Assembly (NCBI GenBank): GCA_955652915.1
Contig: CATPCJ010000079.1
Coordinates: forward strand, 1 to 53,041
Reading direction: 5' to 3'
Source of the DNA: an uncultured Bryobacteraceae bacterium
GTDB taxonomy: Bacteria > Acidobacteriota > Terriglobia > Bryobacterales > Bryobacteraceae
Length of the DNA stretch: 53,041 nt
Shown here piece after piece: positions 1 to 8,683 of the stretch (positions are counted from its first letter, which is position 1; every line of letters starts with the position of its first letter). The notes under the pieces are model-generated. The model saw only the letters and a program-made list of their open reading frames with translations, was not told the DNA's origin and ran no database searches. Both the position numbers and the translations under genes were made by a program.

Positions 1-569
1 ACTCTGGTCCTGCCGGGCGTCGCGGGCTTGGTGCTCTCCTCATCACGGAGCTTCAGATACGCCATGAACCCGTCCCCATCTTCGGGAACCTGGAAGCTCT
101 TCACGCGCGCGATACGATCCGCCTTGCCCGACGCGATATCCAGAATCACCAGGCCGTTCTTCGGCATCTCTTCCGGTTTCTTCTTTTCTTTATGAGCCTG
201 GTCGATCTCCGACTTAGGCGGGAAGGTGGAAAACACCACGGTGCGGCTGTCCTTGGAAAACGCGACGAGGATAGTGGGCGGCGGTGGTGGCGGATCGTCG
301 GGATTCTGAATGGCGCGATTGGGCGGGGCCGCGGGTGGCCGCGCTCCAATCGACTCGCGCAATTCTTTTCCGGTCTTCAGATTCCGTAGAACGAATTCGC
401 CATCGCCCTCCTGCGGGAAGAGCGCATAGCCAAGATAAGCGCCATCGGCGGACAGATGCGTACTCTGGATACTGCGCCAAGTGTCGTAATCCCGATGAGT
501 GAGCGGACGTTTTTGCGCGAAAGCGCTAAACGCAAAGATGACGGCAAACGCCAGAGTGCGGAGTTGCAT
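1..569 (-). CDS. S9-family (prolyl oligopeptidase-like) peptidase, N-terminal part, runs off the left edge
   Basis: The frame is open from an ATG to the window edge (about 189 residues), so only the N-terminus is present. It starts with a Sec signal peptide (MQLRTLAFAVIFAFSAFA, cleavage before QK). Next comes a segment of the type LTHRDYDTWRSIQ...LSADGAYLGYALFPQEGDGE, which is typical of the start of the beta-propeller in secreted acidobacterial S9 peptidases. A proline-rich loop (PPPPPP, about residue 95) and a charged KKKPEE stretch follow. The catalytic hydrolase domain would lie outside the window, so peptidase activity is inferred from family resemblance of the propeller start only. A non-catalytic WD40-like secreted protein is the alternative. 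No same-strand partner is adjacent: the 195-bp gap upstream separates it from the next minus-strand gene. Confidence 0.7.
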   Translation of the reverse strand, partial: MQLRTLAFAVIFAFSAFAQKRPLTHRDYDTWRSIQSTHLSADGAYLGYALFPQEGDGEFVLRNLKTGKELRESIGARPPAAPPNRAIQNPDDPPPPPPTILVAFSKDSRTVVFSTFPPKSEIDQAHKEKKKPEEMPKNGLVILDIASGKADRIARVKSFQVPEDGDGFMAYLKLRDEESTKPATPGRTR

Positions 570-764
570 GGTCCTTGTATTTTAGACCAGCACGAACAGG
601 GATGCCGGAAAGCCGCCGCCCGGAGGTCAAGGCCGTCCTCCGAACCGGCCCTGACCTTCTTGAGAATGCCACAGAACCTCTCAACAGCCAAGGTCTATTC
701 GAAGAATTTCCGACGAATTGGTACTACGCCCGCTGTGTACCGAGGGTTATTCCGAGATTACAAT
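570..764. other. Intergenic gap with a hairpin, no gene seen
   Basis: This 195-bp gap lies between two minus-strand genes and I see no coding potential in it. It contains a hairpin at about 619-654 whose arms GGTCAAGGCCG and CGGCCCTGACC pair with one G-T wobble around a roughly 12-nt loop. It is followed on the plus strand by TTCTTG, not a clean T run. It could be a weak terminator for the upstream minus-strand gene or another palindromic repeat. Confidence 0.35.
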
Positions 765-1268
765 TCAATTTCGCGTTCCAATGCTCTCGGTGCGCCCCGC
801 CAGCGGCCTCACAGCGGAACCTCCACACACCCCGACACCCTTGTTTAACAAGGCATCCAACAAATTGTAAAGAACGGCGTAAACCATTTGCTCATTCACT
901 TGTTGTTTACCGGGCAATCGAAACGACGCGGGAAGTTCCTTCGCGATCTGTAAGCGGATGGAATGGGGCAGCGCGCGGCCGGAACGGTCTCTCTGATTGG
1001 CGACGCAGATGGGCGTCTGCAGCACCGAACCCGACTTTCCGTCGACGTAGAACTGGCAGCGGGAAAACCATCCGAGGTTTCCGGGATCGGCGGCATCGAA
1101 CAGCAAAAGCGGCGCCTGGCGATCGGTGGCGAGGAGATCCAGGCACAGAGCACGGCTGTTGTCTTCGATCTTGAATTCAAAGCCGGCCTGCTTGGCGATG
1201 TTGGCGATGAAGCCGGCGTCGAGTTCGAGTAACAAAAATTTGTGATCGCCCGCCAGCAGCACTTGCAT
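765..1268 (-). CDS. Hypothetical protein, 167 residues
   Basis: I do not recognise the family. The protein opens MQVLLAGDHKFLLLELD without a signal peptide and looks cytoplasmic: alternating hydrophobic strands (KFLLLEL, APLLLFDAAD), then SRCQFYVDGKSGSVLQTPIC and a helical stretch that ends near ALLNKGVGVCGG. The ATG start lies only 4 bp from the end of the macro-domain gene on the same strand, so the two are probably co-transcribed. It is possible that the last ~20 residues (VRPLAGRTESIGTRN) are read-through into non-coding sequence. Reality as a gene rests on strand continuity, the close spacing and a protein-like composition. No function is proposed. Confidence 0.55.
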   Translation of the reverse strand: MQVLLAGDHKFLLLELDAGFIANIAKQAGFEFKIEDNSRALCLDLLATDRQAPLLLFDAADPGNLGWFSRCQFYVDGKSGSVLQTPICVANQRDRSGRALPHSIRLQIAKELPASFRLPGKQQVNEQMVYAVLYNLLDALLNKGVGVCGGSAVRPLAGRTESIGTRN

Positions 1269-1272
1269 AGCT

Positions 1273-1812
1273 CTATCTTATCCGGTTCACGTGTATGTCA
1301 TACGCGCTCTTGTCGAATAACACGAAGAGAACCTCCCGCACCTTCGTTTCTTCGCGGTTCAAATGTGCGGAGATAATTTCGAGAGCGATGCCGGCGGCGT
1401 CCGCCACCGGGTAGCCGTAAACGCCGGTGCTGATGGCGGGAAAGCCGATGGTGTGAACATCGCGCTCCTCAGCCAGGTCCAGGCAGGTGCGATAGCAGCT
1501 TGCGAGTAGCTCGGGCTCACCGTGCTGGCCATCGCGATAGACAGGTCCAACGGCATGGAACACGTACTTCGCTGGAAGCGCACCGGCGGAAGTGACGACA
1601 GCGCCGCCGGTAGGACAGCCTCCGGACTTGGCTCGAATTTCGTCAAGCTCGCGCATGATCGCGGGACCGCCGGCGCGATGAATGGCTCCGTCAACGCCAC
1701 CGCCGCCACGGAGGCCGGAGTTGGCGGCATTAACGATAGCGTCTACACGAATCCTGGTAATGTCGCCGATCAACAGTCGAAGCTGCCTTCCATGCGGGAA
1801 TTGGATCTCCAT
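1273..1812 (-). CDS. Macro-domain protein (ADP-ribose / O-acetyl-ADP-ribose processing)
   Basis: This is a stand-alone macro domain of about 179 residues. From the ATG chosen here, residues 11-31 form the first strand and the ligand loop (LLIGDITRIRVDAIVNAAN), with the conserved NAAN at 28-31. The glycine loop GGGGVDGAIHRAGG follows at about 36-49, and the phosphate loop is PAISTGVYGYP. These are the defining features of the MacroD/YmdB type, which removes ADP-ribose or deacetylates O-acetyl-ADP-ribose in the cytoplasm. The open frame extends 11 codons further to a TTG (1845), but that extension reads through the perfect palindrome at 1820-1836 and is absent from family alignments as I know them, so the internal ATG is preferred. 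No TIR or sirtuin gene is adjacent, so the substrate is open. Confidence 0.85.
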   Translation of the reverse strand: MEIQFPHGRQLRLLIGDITRIRVDAIVNAANSGLRGGGGVDGAIHRAGGPAIMRELDEIRAKSGGCPTGGAVVTSAGALPAKYVFHAVGPVYRDGQHGEPELLASCYRTCLDLAEERDVHTIGFPAISTGVYGYPVADAAGIALEIISAHLNREETKVREVLFVLFDKSAYDIHVNRIR

Positions 1813-1819
1813 GGTGTTT

Positions 1820-1836
1820 GAGGTGACTGTCACCTC
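1820..1836. repeat. Repeat family E, copy 1: 17-bp perfect palindrome
   Basis: GAGGTGACTGTCACCTC is a perfect palindrome around a single T. It lies 7 bp upstream of the macro-domain ATG. A longer version of the same core forms the inverted pair at 49890-49989, also just upstream of a start codon. It could be an operator or part of a dispersed repeat. Confidence 0.6.
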
Positions 1837-1857
1837 TTTCACCAACTATAGTAAGGG

Positions 1858-2346
1858 TTGGAACATGTAGACGCACTTGTATTGTTCGATATCGACGGCA
1901 CCCTGATCAGGCGCGCGGGGGCGCATCATCGGCAGGCCCAAACCACCACCGGAATGCTGGATGGCGACATTCTCGCGACCACGATGACGCGGGCCGGGAT
2001 GAAGCCGCCGCCGGTTATCGAACGTGCCCAGGCCATCTACTGCCGCACTTCACCCGGCCTGGCCCGAAAAGTTTGCCCAGGCGTTCGGCGAATTCTGTGC
2101 CGTCTACAGCGGCGTGGTATCGTTACTGGACTCGTGACCGGAAACCTTACCAGGATCGGCTGGCGCAAGATGGATCGCGCGGGTTTGGTGGGCGATCATC
2201 CTAACGACGTTCGCGCGGCGAAAGCGAACGGGATTCGCGCTGTGGCCGTCGCAACGGGGCTGATCACGATAGAGGAATTGAAGCTGCACTCGCCCGACGT
2301 GCTGCTGCCGGACCTGCGGTCGCTCACGTTGGAGATGCTGTTCTGA
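1858..2346 (+). pseudogene. HAD-superfamily phosphatase with internal deletions, probably inactive
   Basis: The frame is open from a TTG and carries HAD motif I (DIDGT, residues 11-15), motif II (GLVTGN, Thr94) and motif IV (GDHPND, 112-117). At 162 residues it is short for a phosphoglycolate-phosphatase-like HAD enzyme, usually 210-240. The sequence jumps from GWRKMDRAGL straight to VGDHPND. The roughly 40-50 residues that normally lie there, including the motif III lysine, are missing. The cap region also looks shortened (HHRQAQTTTGMLDGD). Both losses keep the frame, so a folded remnant is possible. The stop overlaps the next ATG by one base (TGATG), which implies translational coupling with the methyltransferase. 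No good Shine-Dalgarno sequence lies before the TTG. Confidence 0.6.
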
Positions 2347-3761
2347 TGGAAGCGCAGTCCCTATCGGTCAAGCGCGCCGAGGTGGAGTTCCACAATTTCG
2401 CATCGCTTGGCGAGCCGGAGCGCGCCATGGCGCATTACGCCGAACAGAACGTGCGGCGCGGCGCTATAATCCGCAATCATCTGGAATTCATCGGCGAGAT
2501 GACGCCGTTCCTGGAAATTGGCTCGAATGTCGGCCACACCAGTTACATGCTGGCGAACGAGTTCGGAGCGAAGGGATTCGCGCTGGATATTTCGGCAGAC
2601 TCGCTGCGCTACGGCGTCGCGCTGCAGGATCGATGGCATCTTTCGCGGGCGCCGATCCGTGTCGCCGGCGATGCCGTGAATCTTCCGTTTGCCGACGGGT
2701 CGCTACGCTTCGTGATGGCGTTTCAAATGTTAAGTCAGTTCATGAACATGGAAAGCGTATTTCTGGAAGTGAAGCGCGTGCTGGCTCCGGGGGGCACCTT
2801 TCTTTTCGCCGAAGAGCCGCTTCGCCGCCTGCTGACGATGCGCCTGTACCGCTGCCCCTACTACGACACCATGAAGCCTTGGGAGCGCAAACTGTCCGAT
2901 TGGGGGCTGCTGGGGTATCTGGTCCGCGACGTGATTGGCGCGCATCAGGAGGAGAGCTTCGGCATCCGGCAAAATCACACCATGGACCTGAAGGCCTGGC
3001 ATCTTTTGATTCACAAACATTTTCAGGATGCCGAATATGAGGTGTTCGTGCCGGAGCGCGGCTGGGGCGAGCGTATAGTGAAGCGAAGTGCGACCCGGCT
3101 CGATCCGCATCGAGCCGAATGGAGAGCGGCTCGCTTGCTGGGAGGGACGCTAGCCGCTGTTTGCAAAAAGGGTGGAGCACCCACTCCTGTTGCCTTCGAC
3201 GAATCTGAATTTCAGGCGCAGCTCCAGTGTCCGGATTGTCATTCGGCGATGACGCGCGATGCCGCCGACACTCTACGTTGTACCCGGTGCAGCTATCAAG
3301 CGGCGAACGAAGGCGGAGTCTACAATCTGCTGCCTTCCGCCGATCGGGCCGAGCTTTACCCCGGCGATCGCGACGACGCGATCGATTTTTGTTTGCCTAG
3401 CCACGCGGGCAAATTGCTGGAAGGCTGGTACGACCTGGAAGGCGTGTTCGGCAATAAGTATCGCTGGATCGGCGAGCACGCAGCCGTGCGATTGACGAGC
3501 GTGCGCCCTGGCCCGCAGCGGTTGCGAATTCGCGGGCATGCCAGTGAGGGTCATCCAGTTCAGTTGAGCGCCAGCGCGAACGGGAAAGAGGTTGGCGAGT
3601 GGAAATTGGATCGCTCGGGCTTATTTGTGCTTGAAGCCGATTTGCCGGAAGCGCGCGAGTACCGCATCGACATTCAAGCCGGCCCGTCCTGGAGCGTGCC
3701 CACCGACGACCGCGTCTTCACCGTCAACCTCAGCATGATCCGCTTGGTCCCGCCCGAGTAA
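2346..3761 (+). CDS. Class I SAM methyltransferase with C-terminal zinc ribbon and beta domain
   Basis: The protein has 471 residues. Residues 55-66 (FLEIGSNVGHTS) are the SAM-binding motif I. The acidic end of strand 2 is ALDIS (79-83), motif II/III follows as GDAVNLPFADGS (108-119), and VKRVLAPGGTFLFAEE (142-157) is the usual post-III segment of ubiquinone/menaquinone-type methyltransferases. A zinc ribbon follows with CPDC at 295-298 and CTRC at 312-315, typical of the Trm112-like segment found in this class. After that comes about 150 residues of beta-rich sequence of unknown role. The start overlaps the HAD stop by one base and the downstream membrane protein begins 3 bp after the stop, so the three genes form one unit. 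The substrate is unknown; a cell-surface glycan or lipid is plausible given the partner. Confidence 0.8.
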   Translation: MEAQSLSVKRAEVEFHNFASLGEPERAMAHYAEQNVRRGAIIRNHLEFIGEMTPFLEIGSNVGHTSYMLANEFGAKGFALDISADSLRYGVALQDRWHLSRAPIRVAGDAVNLPFADGSLRFVMAFQMLSQFMNMESVFLEVKRVLAPGGTFLFAEEPLRRLLTMRLYRCPYYDTMKPWERKLSDWGLLGYLVRDVIGAHQEESFGIRQNHTMDLKAWHLLIHKHFQDAEYEVFVPERGWGERIVKRSATRLDPHRAEWRAARLLGGTLAAVCKKGGAPTPVAFDESEFQAQLQCPDCHSAMTRDAADTLRCTRCSYQAANEGGVYNLLPSADRAELYPGDRDDAIDFCLPSHAGKLLEGWYDLEGVFGNKYRWIGEHAAVRLTSVRPGPQRLRIRGHASEGHPVQLSASANGKEVGEWKLDRSGLFVLEADLPEAREYRIDIQAGPSWSVPTDDRVFTVNLSMIRLVPPE

Positions 3762-3764
3762 CGC

Positions 3765-5192
3765 ATGTCTCGTTACGGCGTGGGCGAAATGCTGCTGATC
3801 CTGGTGTTCACCGGCTGCGTAGTGTTTCAACTGTTTGTGCCGCCTTCCATCGGGCTGGCCAATAACGGCGATTTCGCCAGAATGATAGGCCGCTTCTCGC
3901 TTGCTCCGGGCAGTCTGGACTCTTCCGAGGAAAACAAATACTTCACGTCGCGTTGGGTTTACAAGCAGTCATACCAGTGGGTCTCCGACAACTACTCTTC
4001 AGAATTGATTCTCATCAGCGCGGCTTTGCTCATCGGCTGGGAGTTTAGCAGTGCTGTTTTCGACATCCGGATACTCGGTGCGATCCACGCGCTGATATGG
4101 ATCGGATGGTTCGCCGCGCTCTTACCCCTGTTCGCGCGATTAGAAAGGTGGAGAGCATTCGTGCCGGCGCTCGCGGCATTGTTCATTTTCACCGACGTCA
4201 GCTATGTGGCATACTGCAACTCGTTCCATACGGACACGGCGGGATTTCTGTTTCTGTCGTGGGCAGTGGTGTTGTGGTTGCACTTCCTGCTGCGCGGCCG
4301 GCCTTCGGTGAAACTCCACTTGATGTTCTGCGTCGCCTCAATTCTTTGTGTTGGCAGTAAGCCCCAACACGCGGTTCTGGGCCCATTTCTGTTCACGCTC
4401 GCCGTTCTGGCGGCCGTCACATTCCAAGGCAGGCCGCGGAAAATCGCAGCGGCGGTATTCGGAGTGCTGATTCTTCTCGCCGCCTTCGATTCGTATATAA
4501 AGATAGCGCCCACGGACAAGCTGGAGCCACAGTACTCGACGATCTTCAATAAGATACTGAAACACTCCGCCAACCCCCTCGACGATCTGTCCGAATTGGG
4601 TCTTGGCCCGGAATACTTGCGTTTCGTTGGCTACTGGCCGTCGCCTGGGGCTTACGATCCTACGAGGGACGAGGCGTGGAGCGCAAACTTCCTGCGGCAA
4701 ACCAGCAACGGCCGGATTGTCCGGTTTTATCTGCGGCATCCATGGCGCGCGCTGGTTATCGTATATGGCGACCTGCACGGTGCGGCGCGGGACCGGAGGC
4801 CTCCCAATATCGGCAATTATGAAAAACAATACGGGCTTGCGCCTGGCGCGCTAACGACGTCATTTGGATGGTGGAGCTATCTCCGATCCACGCTGTTCCG
4901 CTTTGCTCCGTGGCACATCCTGGTCTGGTATGCAGTGATGATTGCTATGGGAGTCCGGCTTGCGATCCGTCACCGGAACAGCACGGGTTGGCGCGTGCCG
5001 TTGCTATGTGTTCTCGTGGCCGGCATGGGCTTGGTAGAACTCGCGACGAGCTCACTCGCGGACGCCGGGGAAACCGATCGGCACCTGTTTTTGTTTCACG
5101 CAATCACGGACTTCACAATATTGTTCGCCGTTGTGTGGGCGGTCAAGAGCGGGAACCTCAGGAAAGCGCCGGTTTCAGAACCGCGACCGTAA
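3765..5192 (+). CDS. Polytopic membrane protein, possibly GT-C-like, function unknown
   Basis: This 475-residue protein has about 9-11 hydrophobic segments, starting with LLILVFTGCVVFQLFV, and a large extracytoplasmic loop after the first one (GLANNGDFARMIGR...). That arrangement, with an acidic residue soon after the first membrane segment, resembles integral-membrane GT-C glycosyltransferases that use lipid-linked sugars, but I see no decisive motif. The 3-bp spacing after the methyltransferase points to co-expression. The last residues (VSEPRP) and the stop codon are written by repeat family A (5174-5207), so the original C-terminus may have been altered when the repeat arrived. The call as a membrane protein is secure; the enzymatic class is a guess. 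Confidence 0.7.
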   Translation: MSRYGVGEMLLILVFTGCVVFQLFVPPSIGLANNGDFARMIGRFSLAPGSLDSSEENKYFTSRWVYKQSYQWVSDNYSSELILISAALLIGWEFSSAVFDIRILGAIHALIWIGWFAALLPLFARLERWRAFVPALAALFIFTDVSYVAYCNSFHTDTAGFLFLSWAVVLWLHFLLRGRPSVKLHLMFCVASILCVGSKPQHAVLGPFLFTLAVLAAVTFQGRPRKIAAAVFGVLILLAAFDSYIKIAPTDKLEPQYSTIFNKILKHSANPLDDLSELGLGPEYLRFVGYWPSPGAYDPTRDEAWSANFLRQTSNGRIVRFYLRHPWRALVIVYGDLHGAARDRRPPNIGNYEKQYGLAPGALTTSFGWWSYLRSTLFRFAPWHILVWYAVMIAMGVRLAIRHRNSTGWRVPLLCVLVAGMGLVELATSSLADAGETDRHLFLFHAITDFTILFAVVWAVKSGNLRKAPVSEPRP

Positions 5193-5207
5193 GGGAGCGC
5201 TCCATGG
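5174..5207. repeat. Repeat family A, copy 1 (overlaps gene end)
   Basis: This stretch begins TTCAGAACCGCGACCGTAAG and continues into GGAGCGCTCCATGG. The same string occurs at 8664-8697 and, in reverse orientation, at 22913-22931. Here it supplies the last codons and TAA stop of the membrane-protein gene. Confidence 0.75.
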
Positions 5208-5229
5208 CCGGGGAGGGTTTTCCGCAAGC

Positions 5230-7083
5230 TCAGGGCAGCGCCAGCTTCCGCGCCAATTCCTGAAACCGAGGCTCCGCATGCAGCGCTGCAAAAGCCGGTT
5301 CAGTCTTAAGCAGTGGCATCATCAAGCTTCCACGCGCATAAGCCTGATCCAACGAATCCAGCGCTTTTGAATTTTCGCCGAGGAATGCATACAGCATCGC
5401 CATCGAGAACGGATCCGAGTTTCCCGATTTCTCGGCGTCCTGAACCTTCTGCCGGTACGATTGCTTCAGTGCCTCCTCCGGATTGCCCGCGCTTACACGC
5501 CATCCGGGAACCCCTTCCAACGCTTGCTTGAACTTTTTCTGATCGATCAACGCCCGCACGATGCATGCATTCGCTTCGGTCAAGGCAGGCTCCAGTTCGA
5601 GCGCACGCCGAGCTTGGCGAATGGCATCGTCGAAGCGATGAGCCTGCAAGTACAGCCAGCCCGCATCCATATTGATGTGCGTGGAGAGAGGGTCGGCCGC
5701 AATGGCGCGCCGCAAAGATGTCAGGCCCTGTTCGGTGCGGCCCATCGCGACCAGGAAAAATGCGTAGTCGTAGTGCGCTTGCGAAAAACTTGGATTCAGG
5801 GCCACTGCCCGCGTGAAGTGCCGCTCGGCTTCCTTCCAATTCCATTCGCTCCAGAAAAATGCATTGGCCAGCGCATTGTGCGCGGCAGCATTCGCTTCGT
5901 TGATGGCTAGTGCCTTCTCAGCGGCGGCGCGTGCTTGCGGGAAAACTTCTTTTGCGGGACTGCCGGAACGGCCCAGCATGACGTACGACTCAGCCGCTGC
6001 CGAATAAGCCAGGTCGAACCGGGGATCGAGTTTGATCGCTTGCTCAAAATAGGCGATGCTGCGCGTATATTCGCCGCGGTTGCGATTGTGCTGCAGATAG
6101 CGTCCGTTGAGATATGCTTCGTACGCTTCCTGATTGCCGGCATGCGCCCGGGCCGTTGATGCCTGCGCCCCGCCCAGAAGCTTGTCGATGACCGCGCCCG
6201 CGATCCGCGCCGCACTCTCTTCTTCAAGCCGGAACAATTCGGATTCACCGCGTTCCGATGTGTCCGTCCACACTTGCGCCTGATCCGCGACTTTGACCAG
6301 GCGCGCTGCAATTCGAACCCGTCCCTCGCTGCGCCGAACGGACCCCTCGATTACGTAGCCGGCATGAAGATCGCGGCCAACCTGATCGATTCCGTGCGGC
6401 GCGCCCTTGTAACGCATCACCGAGCTGCGGCCGATGACACCCAGCCGATCCGGGTTCAGACTGCCGAGCTGTCCGATGATCTCTTCGGTGAGTCCGTCGG
6501 TAAAAATCGCTTCCCTGGGATCGCCGCTCAAGTTCTCGAACGGAAGTGTTGCCACGATGATGCGTTGCAAGGCCGCTGGCTTACGCCAGTAGAAATACCC
6601 CGCGACAACAAGGCACGCCGCGACAAATGCAACCACCCACAAAGATCGCGATCGCACGGGCGCTGCCGCGGGTAGAACTACCGGCCGCGCCTCCGGCGTG
6701 ACGCCCACTCGCTCCACCGCCGCAATAAACTTGTATCCGCGCTTCGGAACTGTCTGAATGAAGCGCGGCGCATCGAAGTCGTCGTTCAGCGCGGCGCGGA
6801 TCTGGGCCACGCACACATTGAGATTCCGGTCGAAATCGACAAAGACGTCAGTGCCCCAGACCTCGGTCTGAATTTCTTCACGTGTCAACAGTTGTCCGGT
6901 GTTTTCGGCCAATAGCTGGAGTACCTGCAACTGTTGCGGTGACACCTTGATGAGCACCCCAGCGCGGCGGAGCTCACCGTTCTGCACATCCAACTCAAAC
7001 GCGCCGAAACGGAGAATACGGGCCGTGGGGTTGGCGGCTTGCACGGTTTCAGTATACGACCAGCCCTGCCAGGCGGCGCCCAT
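5230..7083 (-). CDS. Winged-helix DNA-binding / transmembrane / TPR regulator (CadC-ToxR-like)
   Basis: Residues ~23-122 form an OmpR/PhoB-type winged helix (RFGAFELDVQNGELRRAG ... TVPKRGYKFI). A single membrane segment (LWVVAFVAACLVVAGYFYW, about 147-166) follows, then a FlgO/TolB-N-like domain beginning IIVATLPFENLSGDP with GLTEEIIGQLG, and about eight TPR-like helices to the C-terminus. This is the common acidobacterial one-component layout: DNA-binding head in the cytoplasm, sensor or protein-protein part outside. No receiver or kinase domain is present. The frame opens two codons earlier at a TTG; the ATG at 7083 is used, and a later start just before the winged helix is possible. It is transcribed divergently from the ankyrin gene, which it might control, although no operator is evident. 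Confidence 0.85.
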   Translation of the reverse strand: MGAAWQGWSYTETVQAANPTARILRFGAFELDVQNGELRRAGVLIKVSPQQLQVLQLLAENTGQLLTREEIQTEVWGTDVFVDFDRNLNVCVAQIRAALNDDFDAPRFIQTVPKRGYKFIAAVERVGVTPEARPVVLPAAAPVRSRSLWVVAFVAACLVVAGYFYWRKPAALQRIIVATLPFENLSGDPREAIFTDGLTEEIIGQLGSLNPDRLGVIGRSSVMRYKGAPHGIDQVGRDLHAGYVIEGSVRRSEGRVRIAARLVKVADQAQVWTDTSERGESELFRLEEESAARIAGAVIDKLLGGAQASTARAHAGNQEAYEAYLNGRYLQHNRNRGEYTRSIAYFEQAIKLDPRFDLAYSAAAESYVMLGRSGSPAKEVFPQARAAAEKALAINEANAAAHNALANAFFWSEWNWKEAERHFTRAVALNPSFSQAHYDYAFFLVAMGRTEQGLTSLRRAIAADPLSTHINMDAGWLYLQAHRFDDAIRQARRALELEPALTEANACIVRALIDQKKFKQALEGVPGWRVSAGNPEEALKQSYRQKVQDAEKSGNSDPFSMAMLYAFLGENSKALDSLDQAYARGSLMMPLLKTEPAFAALHAEPRFQELARKLALP

Positions 7084-7215
7084 ATGCAAATGCTTACCGG
7101 AACCGCGATATTAACAAGAGCTTGCAATGCACTGAAAAATGGAGACTTGTCCGCGGATAAGAAATTTACATCGAATGTCTTGTCGAAACCGCGAGCGAGA
7201 GCGCAAAGTCGGTGC

Positions 7216-8616
7216 ATGACAAGCAGCAGACGTGAGCTTCTTATGGCAGTTAGCGCGGCCGGCATGGCGGTAAGTGCCGCGGCCGCCGACACGAAACCTG
7301 CACAGGACAAATCCGCGACACTCGATTCCGAAAGGTTCCGCCAGGCAGTCCAGGCGGGCGACCTTGCAACCGTTACAGCCATGTTGGACCGCGATCCGTC
7401 GTTGCGCTACGCGCGGGACACCGGCGGAGTTTCGGTGTACATACTCGCGTGTCTCAAGGGTCAGACAAAAATCGCGGAGGAGCTGGTTCGCCACGGCTTG
7501 GTGCTCGACATCTTTGAGGCTGCCGCGAGCGGGGATACAAAGCGTGTCGACGCGCTCTCCAAAGAGAACGCATTGATCGCTCGTAGCCGTCTGCCGGACG
7601 GTAGAACCCCTCTCCACATCGCCGCAGCGGCTGGAAAGGCAGACATGGTGACCGCTCTCTCCACCCGCGGCGCCGACCTGAGCGCCGGTCCCGAGAGCCC
7701 GCTGCTAACCGCGCTCGACCACACGGATCACTCCGTAGCCAGCGACATGTCCCGCTTCTTATTGATGAATGCATCCGACCCCAATGCGCGGCGCAAGGAT
7801 GGCAAGACCGCTTTGCATGTGGCCGCCGCGCGTGGGTACGACGACATGATTCAGATGCTGATCCACAGGGGCGCCGCAATCGATGTGCGGGACGCCGACG
7901 GCAAGACGCCCTTGGATGTCGCTACCGGTAATGCGATTCCCGTATTGCAGAACGCATCGTCGATCGAGCGAGTCAGTTATGCGCGGCGTTACACGCAAGA
8001 CTTGGTTGGGAAGCCAGTAACGCGCGACGATAATTACGGCCTGCCGCAGGAGTTGATCAATCAATTCTCACAGGTAGCCCATTTCGACTTCGAAAAGGTA
8101 AAGCAGCTCCAGAAACTTTGTCCCATGCTGATAAATACGCGCGCCACTTGGGACGAGCTGGGCATCGAAGCGGCCGCTCATATGGGACTGGTCCCGATGG
8201 CGAAATATCTGGCGGATCTCGGAGCGCCGGTCTCGACCTGCACCGCCACTCTGGTGGGCGCGCACGACCTGGTGAAGCGTCTGCTCACGGAAGATCCAGC
8301 CTGCATTCGAGAGCGAGGTGCGCACGATTTGCCGTTGCTGGCCTACACCGCGTTCGGCGAGCAGCGCGTCGACACCGCCGAATTATTACTGAAGTCCGGA
8401 GCCGATGTGCATGTGACAGTGTTTGGGCAAAGCACGCTGCACATCGCCGCGGGCAAAGGGCATATGGAACTCGCTCAGCTCTTGCTGGAGCGGGGCGCGG
8501 ACGTGAACGCACCCTTCAAAACGAAGGGCGGTTTGGTTACGCCCCTCGGAATTGCGATGAAGGCGAAACAGTCCAAGATGGCCGACTTCCTGAAAGAGCG
8601 CGGCGGCCATTCCTAA
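7216..8616 (+). CDS. Exported ankyrin-repeat protein with Tat-type signal
   Basis: The chosen ATG gives MTSSRRELLMAVSAAGMAV: a twin-arginine motif, a hydrophobic core and an alanine-rich cleavage region. The frame is open for another 59 codons upstream, but that part looks non-coding and would bury the signal. The mature protein holds two blocks of ankyrin repeats. Block one (about residues 35-240) includes TPLHIAAAAGKADMVTAL and TALHVAAARGYDDMIQML. After a spacer of about 100 residues, block two near the C-terminus includes TLHIAAGKGHMELAQLLLE and a final TPLGIAMKAKQSKMADFLK. Ankyrin repeats bind proteins; an exported one probably acts in the periplasm. It lies divergent to the winged-helix/TPR regulator, with 132 bp between the starts. 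Confidence 0.8.
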   Translation: MTSSRRELLMAVSAAGMAVSAAAADTKPAQDKSATLDSERFRQAVQAGDLATVTAMLDRDPSLRYARDTGGVSVYILACLKGQTKIAEELVRHGLVLDIFEAAASGDTKRVDALSKENALIARSRLPDGRTPLHIAAAAGKADMVTALSTRGADLSAGPESPLLTALDHTDHSVASDMSRFLLMNASDPNARRKDGKTALHVAAARGYDDMIQMLIHRGAAIDVRDADGKTPLDVATGNAIPVLQNASSIERVSYARRYTQDLVGKPVTRDDNYGLPQELINQFSQVAHFDFEKVKQLQKLCPMLINTRATWDELGIEAAAHMGLVPMAKYLADLGAPVSTCTATLVGAHDLVKRLLTEDPACIRERGAHDLPLLAYTAFGEQRVDTAELLLKSGADVHVTVFGQSTLHIAAGKGHMELAQLLLERGADVNAPFKTKGGLVTPLGIAMKAKQSKMADFLKERGGHS

Positions 8617-8625
8617 GCAACGCTT

Positions 8626-8683
8626 CCTTACGGTCGCGGTTCCGTTGTGCCGCTTCGGTCCGTTCAGAACCGCGACCGTAAGG
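8626..8683. repeat. Repeat family A, copy 2: 17-bp perfect inverted repeat
   Basis: CCTTACGGTCGCGGTTC (8626-8642) and its exact reverse complement (8667-8683) flank 24 bp. It starts 9 bp after the ankyrin stop, so it could act as a bidirectional terminator between the convergent ankyrin and pyruvate carboxylase genes, although there is no T run. Confidence 0.75.

Noticed and set aside
575..1174. Plus-strand frame of 199 codons
   Set aside because: Antisense to the hypothetical minus-strand gene; Arg/Pro-rich with no start signal.
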